A stretch of 53,149 bases of DNA, taken from the NCBI GenBank assembly GCA_023151275.1, contig JAKLJI010000003.1, positions 146,357-199,505 on the forward strand. Direction: 5' to 3'. The notes beneath the pieces are model-generated. The model was not told where the DNA came from. It was given only the letters and a program-made list of their open reading frames with translations, and did not search any database. Source of the DNA: Bacteroidia bacterium. Lineage in GTDB: Bacteria > Bacteroidota > Bacteroidia > UKL13-3. The position numbers were made by a program, and so were the translations under genes. How positions within the stretch are numbered: position 1 is the first letter of the stretch; every line of letters starts with the position of its first letter. Shown piece after piece: positions 26,024-34,240 of the stretch.

Positions 26024-27344
26024 GTCTGTTAACTATTTTTTTTATCCAGAAAATAAACTCAACCCAACCTTGACTTAACACATACGGAAAGCGAATTCCG
26101 GTGTACTTTTTTAACTGATAATAGCCAAATAGCATTCCGGCAATAAAGGTCAGCGTTGATGCAATTGCCACGGAATGCAGATTTCCGAAGAGGAAAATGC
26201 CCAAGTAATCACCGGCTACATTCACGGCAAGCATAATCATCACTTTGTAAAAGTTCAGGTTGGGCTTATTGATGGTATCCAACAAAACACCCGAAAACTT
26301 ATCAAGTGGCAAAATCGCCATATAACTTGCAAAAAGCCTAAGCAGAATGCCAGCATCCAGGTATGAAGAACCACCCAATAACAAAACCACCCAATCAGCA
26401 AATAAGAAGCTCAAAAATGAAACAGGCAATAGAAGGTAAAATATCAGTCCTGTTCTGCGTTCATATACTTCTCGCAATTCCTCAAACTTGCCATCTGCAA
26501 CCAATTTAGCATAGCCCGGCAAAGCAGTAACTGTAAAGCTTCGCAAGGGCATTTCAATAATCTCAATCATGCGAAGTGGCACATTGTAGGTGGCCACTGC
26601 GCCTGAACCCAAAGTTGACGTAATTATAAAGGTATCTGAACTTCTCAGCAGATTTGACCCGATAAGCGTTCCCATGGAATACTTGCCAAAATGAAATATT
26701 TGGCTAAGCATTTCGCGGGTATAGGCTTTGAGATGATGAAATCCAGCCCAGGATTTAAACAAGGCGTACAAACTGGGAAGAATTTGAGCGAGTGTGTAAC
26801 CTAAAAAGGTTTGCTCAACTGTTGCATCAAGGCGTATTACTAGGAAGATGTAGGCAATAAATACAAGTTGGCTGAGAATACGCAATACACTCATGTTAAT
26901 GATTTCAAGGCGTGCATTCAAAATCCAACTGGCAAAATTGTGTGGTAAGCTGAAAATGGCAATCAGAATAAACCACTTGAAAAAGCTTTGGTATTCAGGA
27001 ATCCAATCCAAGCTATAACAAATCAGGAATCCAATACCATTCAGTAACACATAGATTAGAGTAATTACTAAAGAAATAAACAGAGAGGAACCAATCACGC
27101 GACCAGCTTCCTCTTCTGTTTTGGCTTGAGCAAGATTTTTAACCAGTGCATTTAATACCATTCCAATGCGAAGGGTATCAAAAATGCCATAGATGGTTAA
27201 GAACACCAACCAAGCGCCAAATGCTGGTTTATCAAGAAATCGAGCCAGAAGCGAGAAAGTTAGCAAACCTAAAACCGCACCCATTCCGTTCCCCAACAAA
27301 GAGGAGAAGCTCTTGCTCTTAAAAATCTGCTTGATGGCGGTCAT
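26001..27344 (-). CDS. Polysaccharide flippase (Wzx-like, MATE/MOP superfamily)
   Basis: 447 residues with about 12 helices. Begins MTAIKQIFKSKSFSSLLGNG and shows LLARFLDKPAFGAWLVFLTI, a typical polysaccharide-synthesis family start, then YSMGTLIGSNLLRSSDTFII and AVATYNVPLRMIEI in the second half. It would move lipid-linked repeat units across the inner membrane. 20 bp from the co-polymerase gene. Confidence 0.92.
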   Translation of the reverse strand: MTAIKQIFKSKSFSSLLGNGMGAVLGLLTFSLLARFLDKPAFGAWLVFLTIYGIFDTLRIGMVLNALVKNLAQAKTEEEAGRVIGSSLFISLVITLIYVLLNGIGFLICYSLDWIPEYQSFFKWFILIAIFSLPHNFASWILNARLEIINMSVLRILSQLVFIAYIFLVIRLDATVEQTFLGYTLAQILPSLYALFKSWAGFHHLKAYTREMLSQIFHFGKYSMGTLIGSNLLRSSDTFIITSTLGSGAVATYNVPLRMIEIIEMPLRSFTVTALPGYAKLVADGKFEELREVYERRTGLIFYLLLPVSFLSFLFADWVVLLLGGSSYLDAGILLRLFASYMAILPLDKFSGVLLDTINKPNLNFYKVMIMLAVNVAGDYLGIFLFGNLHSVAIASTLTFIAGMLFGYYQLKKYTGIRFPYVLSQGWVEFIFWIKKIVNRHGSQTAQ

Positions 27345-27364
27345 TTGGGTACAAACTCATTCGT

Positions 27365-29572
27365 TTAGCCTTCGGCTTCAACTTCTTCGTGCTCTTGTTT
27401 TAATGCTTTACGAACCGGCTTGGTTGATTTTGGTAACAAGCCCACCAAGTTTTCAAGGTTTTCAACCTCAACATGGTTCAGCCACATCATAATCTTGTTA
27501 TCGGCAGAAGATGCACGGGCAAACAGTTTCAAAATATAATCATCACTTTGCGTCCAGCTGCGTCGAGCATCAAGCACAAGCAAGGAAAGCTTACTGTTTT
27601 TAATCAACTGATTAGGGAGTGCATTCACACTAATAGCAGGAACCTCTACAATGATAAAATTGAAAGCATCTCTGCGCACCCTTGAGAATTCCGGCAGCAA
27701 TTGGTCTTCGGTTCGTGCGTTGAAGAATTTGCTGGTTATATCGTAACGCATCATGCGGTAACGACGATCTTCAGTTTCTGCATCTTCAACGGCATCATCG
27801 TTGGATAAAAGCAACACGGAATAATCAAGACTATACAGTTTCTCAGCAAGTTTTTGAGCGGCATAGGTTTTGCCTTCCATCTCACGTGAGCTAATTACCG
27901 TAATCAAGTAATTTCCACCCTCCTGATGATTGGTTTCCAATTCAATTTTCAGGTTAGAAACGGCATAATCAAGTAAGGTATTCTCAATTTTACCAATATT
28001 ACTATGCGTGCTTGCTCCTCCGCGATTCGGCAATGCTGAGAAAGTTTTCAACCCGGTTAACTCTTCGCCACGTGTGGTATTTTTGATTGAACCATCCAAC
28101 AATTCTTTGGCAAGGAAATAAATCAACAAGAGGAAGAAAGAAGCCAGGAAGGAAAGGATAATCAACAACAACCTTCTGGATGGTAGCGGCTTGGTCGGGA
28201 AAATTGGGCTGTCCATAATCTGAAGGTTATTGGACATTTCAATGTTTTGCTGACGCAATTTTGCCAAGTGAAGACCATGAAGAATTTCAAGATATTGCTT
28301 CTCTGCCACACTAATTTCTCGTTCCAAACGAGCCACCTGCATGTTCAACGGAGAGAACTCATTGTATTTGCGGTCGAATTCTTTTCTACGGTCGATATAC
28401 ACCTGAAGACGGGCTTCTGAGGCATCTGCGCCAATAACCTCACGCAGCCAATTTTCAAGAACAACACTGGCAGGAACAGATTCCATGGTATTGTTAATGC
28501 TGTAATATTGAAGAACCCAAACTTTTATTTCTTGCTTCAACGCATCAACCTTAGCGGCTGCACGTGTAATTTTCTCTTCGCTGTTGTTATACAACTTAGC
28601 ACGTTCGTACTCCTCGTGCGCATCAGCAAGTTGCTTACGCAAACGACTCAACTCACTGTTATTCTTCAGCAGGATTTCACGGCTTTCAAGCTGATCTTCC
28701 AAACGAGCAATGGCCTTCTTGTGCGATTCATAGGTCATTAACTCTTTGTAGTATTCGGTTTCGTTGGTTTCGTTTTCAATGGCAACCGCTTTAGCTTGTT
28801 CGTAATAGTTGATGATTTTATTCCGGATACCAAAATCTTTCAGTTTGTTTTCTGAATTGTTAAGTTCTGCAGCGGCATCCTTCAAACGTGCTTCAAACCA
28901 CTTCACCACATTCACCGTTTCAGAACCTTTGAGGAACTTATACTTTTCAATGAACACTTCTGAAACAAACTTAACCGTGTTCAAACACACACCAGGGTCA
29001 CTAGATTTGTACTTGATATCGAGGAAGTCGGAAGTAGATTTACGTTCAGCAGTGAGGTTATTGAAAAGTTGCTGAAGGCTATAATGGCCTTTTGGCTTTG
29101 AAAGCAATTCAATAACGATATTATCAGTAGAGCTATTTTTTTCTTTAGTAATGCGATCAACAGTTGCAGCGAAATTACCAGGCACGATAAGTTTTGCGCG
29201 CATTTCTTCTGAAACGTCGTTTTTCAATTTTTCAAAACTTTCCTGACTTAAATATAGTGGATCAGGCATTTCAAGCAGCAAGTGCTGGGCAAGAAGTTTC
29301 ACAGCAACATCTTCCAGAGTTTGACGTGCTTTAACAGTTGCAAGGAGGTTATCAAACGCGTTATTTACCGCGAAATAGTCAACCCGATTTACTTCTTCAC
29401 CGCTGGTAATGCCATAACCGGATGCAAAACCGGTATATACGCTGGTAGCCGATTCATATTCTTTAGGCATTCTTGCCGTAAGGAAATACACCAGCACCGC
29501 TACAAGCAGCGGAAACAGGATTAACCATTTAAGGTTCTTGCTAAAAATGCGTAAAAACTGTGCAAATGTCAT
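27365..29572 (-). CDS. Wzc-like polysaccharide co-polymerase with degenerate ATPase domain
   Basis: 735 residues. Helix 1 at about 16-33 and helix 2 at 467-489 flank a long periplasmic coiled-coil region (about 220-445) with a Wzz/GNVR-type part (PSRRLLLIILSFLASF after the proline-rich segment). The cytoplasmic domain (500-735) resembles a BY-kinase, but the P-loop reads SSREMEGKT (561-569), lacking the first glycine, the Walker A' site reads LLLSNDDAVED rather than a LLIDxDxR form, and the C-terminus has no tyrosine cluster. So it probably controls chain length without being a tyrosine kinase. 4 bp from the TolC-like gene. Confidence 0.88.
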   Translation of the reverse strand: MTFAQFLRIFSKNLKWLILFPLLVAVLVYFLTARMPKEYESATSVYTGFASGYGITSGEEVNRVDYFAVNNAFDNLLATVKARQTLEDVAVKLLAQHLLLEMPDPLYLSQESFEKLKNDVSEEMRAKLIVPGNFAATVDRITKEKNSSTDNIVIELLSKPKGHYSLQQLFNNLTAERKSTSDFLDIKYKSSDPGVCLNTVKFVSEVFIEKYKFLKGSETVNVVKWFEARLKDAAAELNNSENKLKDFGIRNKIINYYEQAKAVAIENETNETEYYKELMTYESHKKAIARLEDQLESREILLKNNSELSRLRKQLADAHEEYERAKLYNNSEEKITRAAAKVDALKQEIKVWVLQYYSINNTMESVPASVVLENWLREVIGADASEARLQVYIDRRKEFDRKYNEFSPLNMQVARLEREISVAEKQYLEILHGLHLAKLRQQNIEMSNNLQIMDSPIFPTKPLPSRRLLLIILSFLASFFLLLIYFLAKELLDGSIKNTTRGEELTGLKTFSALPNRGGASTHSNIGKIENTLLDYAVSNLKIELETNHQEGGNYLITVISSREMEGKTYAAQKLAEKLYSLDYSVLLLSNDDAVEDAETEDRRYRMMRYDITSKFFNARTEDQLLPEFSRVRRDAFNFIIVEVPAISVNALPNQLIKNSKLSLLVLDARRSWTQSDDYILKLFARASSADNKIMMWLNHVEVENLENLVGLLPKSTKPVRKALKQEHEEVEAEG

Positions 29573-29576
29573 TGTA

Positions 29577-30335
29577 TTATCCCCCTTTCTTTTTCACTAA
29601 TGTACTTAGTGGTTGTCCCAGAAGGGCTTCAAACTGGAGCAACGCGCTGTAATAAAATCTGAACGATTCTTGATAGGCCGCATCAGCGTCTGCCAAAACG
29701 TTTTTCTGACGAGCGTATTCAGAAATGTGAATGGTACCTTCTCTCCATTCTTTTTCGGCAACCGAACAGGCTACGGTTTGAGTCAACAAATCCTCGTTAC
29801 GGGCTTTGTACAAGCGGTTGTAACCAACCATATCCGCATAAAACTGTCCCAAACTTCTGCGTAATTCTTGTGCATCACCATCTCTTTTATGCTTTGCCGA
29901 AAGTATTTTTTCCTTTACTTCATTTACCCTTCCTCTATGGCCCATTACATCAAACAAGGAAAGCTGAATATTCACACCAGCACGATAACCTTGTCTTACC
30001 AGAACCAAACCTTGTGGTTGAGTTGGGTCTGCATAACCAAAGAAAGGAAGGCTACCAAATGAGTAGTTGTAGAACACACTTACATTAGTTGCCCACAACC
30101 AACGGGTGTATCTTTCAGTCCACATTGCCGAGCGCATATCTGCTTCAGCCTGCTTTCTGTAGGCACTATTCTTAAGTGCGATTTGATACAGAGAATCAAA
30201 CCTGGGCAACAACACTTCAATATCAACCTTCGGATCAAGGAACAGCTCCTCCTTCTGTAAAACCTGAGCTTGAGCCCGGTTAGACACCATTAGGCCGACC
30301 AGAATTGTAAGAAATAAAAGCAACTGTTTTTTCAT
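29577..30335 (-). CDS. Short TolC-family outer-membrane protein
   Basis: 252 residues with signal peptide MKKQLLLFLTILVGLMVSNRAQAQ. The mature part has one OEP-type repeat: helices FDSLYQIALKNSAYRKQAEA, a strand pair (ATNVSVFYNYSFGSLPFFG, GYRAGVNIQLSLFDVMGHRG), then long helices ending RFYYSALLQFEALLGQPLS. TolC proteins normally have two such repeats in over 400 residues, so this is about half length. First gene of the operon, ahead of the co-polymerase, and no Wza-type exporter gene is in the window, so it may provide the outer-membrane step. Confidence 0.75.
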   Translation of the reverse strand: MKKQLLLFLTILVGLMVSNRAQAQVLQKEELFLDPKVDIEVLLPRFDSLYQIALKNSAYRKQAEADMRSAMWTERYTRWLWATNVSVFYNYSFGSLPFFGYADPTQPQGLVLVRQGYRAGVNIQLSLFDVMGHRGRVNEVKEKILSAKHKRDGDAQELRRSLGQFYADMVGYNRLYKARNEDLLTQTVACSVAEKEWREGTIHISEYARQKNVLADADAAYQESFRFYYSALLQFEALLGQPLSTLVKKKGG

Positions 30336-30508
30336 GGGTATAGCAAGGGCACATTATTTATTTTGTGCTACAACAAAGTAAGCCGGGATGAGGGTACCAA
30401 ATGAATTCACTTATTAACCCGAATTATTTAGGTGTCTATTTTTTTGACAACAGGGAAAATGCGTATTTTTTTTACGACATTCGACCGCGTTTGAACAGTC
30501 CTGAACCT
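30336..30508. promoter_or_regulatory. Divergent intergenic region of the polysaccharide locus
   Basis: Lies between the minus-strand TolC-like start and the plus-strand GT4 start. Both strands carry T-rich words close to the Bacteroidota -7 motif (TACTTTG on minus, TATTTTG on plus near 30358-30365), so promoters in both directions are plausible but not proven. Confidence 0.35.
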
Positions 30509-31694
30509 ATGAAAAATCGCGACATTATTATTACCGGACTTCAGCCTTACGACATGGCAATCGGTAGTAATTGCATCAATATTGCCGAGGAGCTGGCAAA
30601 GGAAAACAGGGTTTTGTATGTGAATTACGCATTTGACAGAGGTAGCCTCAAAAAGGAAAAGGATAAGCCCAATGTTCAAAAGCGTATGCGCATGCTTAGC
30701 GGCCAGGAGGAAAACCTGGTTATGGTGCATAATAACCTCTGGATTTACTACCCCAATACTTTACTCGAAAACATCAATTGGATTCCTTCTACACAATTGT
30801 TTCGGATTGCAAATCGAATAAACAACATCCGCTTTGCTCGCGAGATAAAAAAGGCAATCGACTTGCTGGGCTTGAAAAATTTCTGTCTGTTTACGGATAG
30901 CGATATGTTTAGAAGTTACCACTTGAAAGAAATGCTAAAACCAGCTTTATCCATTTATTACACACGCGACAACATGATGAGCGTGCCTTATTGGAAAAAG
31001 CACGGACAGTTTTTGGAGCCGGAATTTATGGCCAAAGTGGACTTGGTTTGTGCAAATTCTACGTACCTATCTGAACTGGCAGCCAAACACAATAAGCAGT
31101 CGTTTTATGTTGGCCAAGGATGTGATATCAGTGCATTTGATCCTGAAATCAGAAGAACCATTCCGCCCGATATTGCAACCATAAAACAACCTGTCATTGG
31201 CTATATTGGTGCGCTTTACACCCTTCGTCTTGACCTTGAAATCATTCGTAAAATTGCGCAAGGTCAACCCGATTGGCAAGTTGTTTTGATTGGTCCTGAA
31301 GATGAGGGATTCAAAAACTCGGATTTGCATGCATTACCCAATGTACACTTTGGTTAACCAACTTGCAGATTACTTGGAAGCATTTGATGTGGCCATTAAT
31401 CCACAAATCTTGAATGAAGTTACCATTGGCAATTATCCACGGAAAATAGATGAATACCTGGCTATGGGCAAACCTGTTGTTGCAACGGCTACCAAGGCTA
31501 TGGAGATTTTTGCCGAACATACCTATTTGGCTAAAGAACCAAACGAATACATTCCGCTGATTAAAAAAGCACTCGCCGAAAATAATTCTTCCCGCATTCA
31601 AGCGCGTATAACCTTTGCACAAACTCATACTTGGGAAAACAGTGTAAAGGCTATTTATAAAGCCATTCAAAGCGTTAAACCTGAATATTGCTAA
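30509..31694 (+). pseudogene. Glycosyltransferase family 4, frameshifted
   Basis: Start chosen at MKNRDIIITGLQPYDMAIGS; an upstream in-frame ATG at 30401 adds an unlikely leader. The first frame runs to a stop at 31357 (ending LPNVHFG) and includes LVCANSTYLSELAAKHNKQ, VGQGCDISAFDPE and PVIGYIGALYTLRLDLEI. The donor-side half continues in another frame from about 31350: NQLADYLEAFDVAINPQ, NYPRKIDEYLAMGKPVVATA. Compared with relatives a few residues between HF and QL are missing, so a small out-of-frame deletion near 31352-31358 is the likely cause. Truncated product or sequencing error. Confidence 0.8.
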
Positions 31695-31698
31695 AACT

Positions 31699-32316
31699 AT
31701 GGGAATCGCAGAAACCATAAAATCAAACCAAGCATTAAAAAAGTTTGTGCACTACTTACTTATCCCCCGCGGCCAGGCAAGGCCAAGGCTTTGGGTGAAG
31801 TGGTTTGTGAATCCGATTTACCACAAACGTGGCAAGGGTTCGGTTATTCGCCGCAGAACGCGAATTGATGTTTTACCTTTTAATCCGTTTGAATTGGGAG
31901 AAGGCTCAACCATTGAGGATTTTTCAACGGTAAACAATGGGGTTGGCCCTGTAAAAATTGGCTCACATAGCCGAATTGGGATTGGCAATGTGTTGATAGG
32001 CCCTGTTACCGTTGGCAACAATGTAATTTTGGCTCAAAATATAGTAATGAGTGGCTTGAATCACGGCTATGAGGACATAAATTTACCCATCCATAAACAG
32101 CCTGTAACTACCAGCCCCATAACGGTTGGTGATGAAAGTTGGATTGGCGCGAACGCAGTTGTTACAGCCGGTGTAAGCATAGGCAAGCATTGTGTTGTAG
32201 CAGCAGGTGCGGTGGTTACCAAAAACATTCCTGATTATTCAATTGCAGTTGGCAATCCTGCCAGAGTTATCAAGCGCTACAATCCCGACTCTAAGCAATG
32301 GGAAAAAGTGAGTTAA
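31699..32316 (+). CDS. Left-handed beta-helix acyltransferase (hexapeptide repeat)
   Basis: 205 residues. Hexapeptide repeats from about 75: IEDFSTVNNGVGPVKIG, SRIGIGNVLIGPVTVGNN, then the loop MSGLNHGYEDINLPIHKQ with the catalytic-type His, ITVGDESWIGANAVVTAGVS and AAGAVVTKNIPDYSIAVGNP. This is the WcaF/maltose O-acetyltransferase-like group, adding acetyl groups to polysaccharide sugars in the cytoplasm. It starts 4 bp after the GT4 stop and is ended by the hairpin at 32338. Confidence 0.9.
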   Translation: MGIAETIKSNQALKKFVHYLLIPRGQARPRLWVKWFVNPIYHKRGKGSVIRRRTRIDVLPFNPFELGEGSTIEDFSTVNNGVGPVKIGSHSRIGIGNVLIGPVTVGNNVILAQNIVMSGLNHGYEDINLPIHKQPVTTSPITVGDESWIGANAVVTAGVSIGKHCVVAAGAVVTKNIPDYSIAVGNPARVIKRYNPDSKQWEKVS

Positions 32317-32337
32317 TCCTATCAACCTAAAAAGATA

Positions 32338-32368
32338 AAAAGCTGCCAACTTGTGCAGCTTTTTTTTA
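32338..32368 (+). terminator. Rho-independent terminator
   Basis: Hairpin AAAGCTGC / GCAGCTTT with a loop of about 7 bases, followed by a run of T, about 20 bp after the acyltransferase stop. Confidence 0.85.
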
Positions 32369-32387
32369 TGCGGTTAGGGCTTAAAAT

Positions 32388-32495
32388 TAGAACTTCAGCA
32401 TGAGGTCTTTAAGGTCAAAGAAATTGGTAGTTTGGAACGTAATAGCTGAACAATTGCATTATTCACAATAGATGGTCAACTGCGCATTCCGGGTT
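32388..32495. mobile_element. Decayed third copy of the inverted-repeat element (copy C)
   Basis: Shares GAACTTC...CATGAGG, AAGAAATTGG and the right end TCAACTGCGCATTCCGGGTT with copies A and B, but the left inverted repeat and the centre are lost. Left boundary approximate. The rest of 32317-32651 holds only terminators. Confidence 0.55.
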
Positions 32496-32609
32496 AATTT
32501 CTTTGTAAACTAAGTCCAGCTCCCAATTCAAAAACATTTCCCAAACTACCTATTTCATCCAAGCCACATTTTTTGATTCTGCCAATCAAGCATGGGCAAG
32601 CTGCAAAAC

Positions 32610-32640
32610 AAAAAAAGCTGCTTAGTGAGCAGCTTTTTTT
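32610..32640 (-). terminator. Terminator of the regulator/sugar-transferase operon
   Basis: A-tract, GCTGCTTAGTGAGCAGC hairpin and T-tract; symmetrical, so it works on either strand. It lies 12 bp after the minus-strand sugar-transferase stop. Confidence 0.88.
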
Positions 32641-32651
32641 GTTTAATAGTT

Positions 32652-33848
32652 TTATACGTTCTCTTTTTGAAATAAGGCAGGAATCGTTCTTAGAATAAGT
32701 TTAATATCATTCCACAAGGAATAATTTTTGGCATATTCATTATCTAATTCCATGCGCTCCTCTTCACTCATTGGTCCGCCTCTTCCGCGCTTAGTAACCT
32801 GCCAAAGGCCGGTAATTCCAGCAGGAGCAAGGAAGCGTAAGGAGAAATGGTCGGTAGTTAATTTCTCAGCTTCATACAATGGCAAAGGACGATTTCCAAC
32901 AATACTCATATCCCCTTTCAACACATTGAACAACTGAGGCAATTCATCCATACTGGTATTGCGAAGAATTTTTCCAAAGGTGGTAATGCGTGGGTCATTT
33001 TCAATTTTGATGAATTTTGAACCTTCTTTGATTCGCTTCACATCAGCAAATACCTTTTCGCAAATCATATCACCGTCCATATACAATTTGTTGCGGCAGG
33101 TTGATTTAGCCAATTTACATTCTTCGCAGAGGAAGTTTTTGTAATCATCAATTGTTTTTTCATCCGCCGCCGGAGTGTATTGATTCAAATGCTTGAGGTT
33201 TTTTAGCATGGCGTCAGCACCTTGCCTCATCGACCTAAACTTGTAAAAATCAAACATTACATAACCGGTACCAACGCGTTTTGCGGCATAAAATACCGGT
33301 CCTTTTGATTCGAGACGAATGATAATTGCAATTAACAAGAACAAGGGACTAAGCAACAAAATGGCAAAGGAAGCCACAGCCACATCAAAAATACGTTTTG
33401 ACAGCGGCATACTGTATTTTGGGAACTCGGTCCTGGCATCCAAAATGGACTTGTGGTAACGCGGCGGATTTTGAATAAGGTATAGCGCCCTGTTCAAAAA
33501 TTCCTCCTTGTTTACAGGCCTTTCAAAAATGTCGGCAAACTGTTCATGCAGTGCAATATTCCGGCTGGCATCGGTAATCCTATCTACAATGAGCACAAAG
33601 GGAACATTCGCTGTTTTGGGAACATTCTTGCAGTTTTTGCGCAAGGTAATTCCATTCACTCCCAACAAATCAGAATGCGGAACAATAAGCTTTACAGGCT
33701 CATTTTTGTTCGTCCATTGAATGAATTGGAAGATATTATCGAAATGAAAAATCTCGAATTCTTCCTTAAACAAATGCGAAAACTCCACTATGGAGTCGGC
33801 ATTTGTTGAGATAAAGGCAATACGTGGTTTGTTCTGAACCGTTTCCAT
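32652..33848 (-). CDS. Priming sugar transferase fused to an N-terminal pseudo-receiver domain
   Basis: 398 residues. Residues 8-128 have receiver-like secondary structure but lack its active site: the acceptor Asp position reads His58 (LIVPHSDLLGVNG), the acidic pair is absent (FISTNAD) and the conserved Lys is Arg110 (FERPV). From 150 it is a bacterial sugar transferase of the WcaJ/WbaP type: KRIFDVAVASFAILLLSPLF membrane hairpin, KFRSMRQGAD, DPRITTFGKILRNTSMDELP and VGNRPLPLYEAE. An extra segment of about 60 residues (220-280) carries Cys241, Cys244, Cys251 and Cys263, a possible metal site. It starts polysaccharide assembly on undecaprenyl phosphate. First two genes of this operon are response regulators. 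Confidence 0.9.
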   Translation of the reverse strand: METVQNKPRIAFISTNADSIVEFSHLFKEEFEIFHFDNIFQFIQWTNKNEPVKLIVPHSDLLGVNGITLRKNCKNVPKTANVPFVLIVDRITDASRNIALHEQFADIFERPVNKEEFLNRALYLIQNPPRYHKSILDARTEFPKYSMPLSKRIFDVAVASFAILLLSPLFLLIAIIIRLESKGPVFYAAKRVGTGYVMFDFYKFRSMRQGADAMLKNLKHLNQYTPAADEKTIDDYKNFLCEECKLAKSTCRNKLYMDGDMICEKVFADVKRIKEGSKFIKIENDPRITTFGKILRNTSMDELPQLFNVLKGDMSIVGNRPLPLYEAEKLTTDHFSLRFLAPAGITGLWQVTKRGRGGPMSEEERMELDNEYAKNYSLWNDIKLILRTIPALFQKENV

Positions 33849-33850
33849 GA

Positions 33851-34231
33851 TCAGACTTTTTTGAGGCGACGAAAAATATTTTCGATACGGGCATCAAGCT
33901 CTTCCGGATTAAACGGTTTGATAACATAATCATCGGCACCCGCCTTTAAACAACGAATCTTATCAGCAGTGCCTTCGTTTCCGGAAAGCATAATTAGCGG
34001 AATATCCTTAAAAAAGCCGCTTGAGCGAATTTGTTTGATGAATTCAATTCCATTCAACTCAGGCATATTAATATCTGCAATAATCACATCCGGAATTACA
34101 CCTTGCTGCATCCATTCCAATGCTTCTTTCCCATTTTGCTTAGCAACCACGTTGTAGGATTTTCCAAAGTAGAAATCAAGTATCTTGAGGATACTGATTT
34201 CATCATCCAGGGCTAATAGCGTCTTTTTCAT
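33851..34231 (-). CDS. Stand-alone response regulator receiver protein
   Basis: 126 residues, a complete CheY-like receiver with nothing else. Acidic pair Asp9-Asp10 (LLALDDE), phospho-acceptor Asp53 (VIIADINMPELNG), Thr/Ser position in IMLSGNEG and Lys105 (DYVIKPFNPEE). It sits 2 bp before the pseudo-receiver sugar transferase and 9 bp after the sigma-54 regulator, so it could act on either by protein contact. No histidine kinase is encoded in the window. Confidence 0.93.
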   Translation of the reverse strand: MKKTLLALDDEISILKILDFYFGKSYNVVAKQNGKEALEWMQQGVIPDVIIADINMPELNGIEFIKQIRSSGFFKDIPLIMLSGNEGTADKIRCLKAGADDYVIKPFNPEELDARIENIFRRLKKV

Positions 34232-34240
34232 AGTGTAAGA

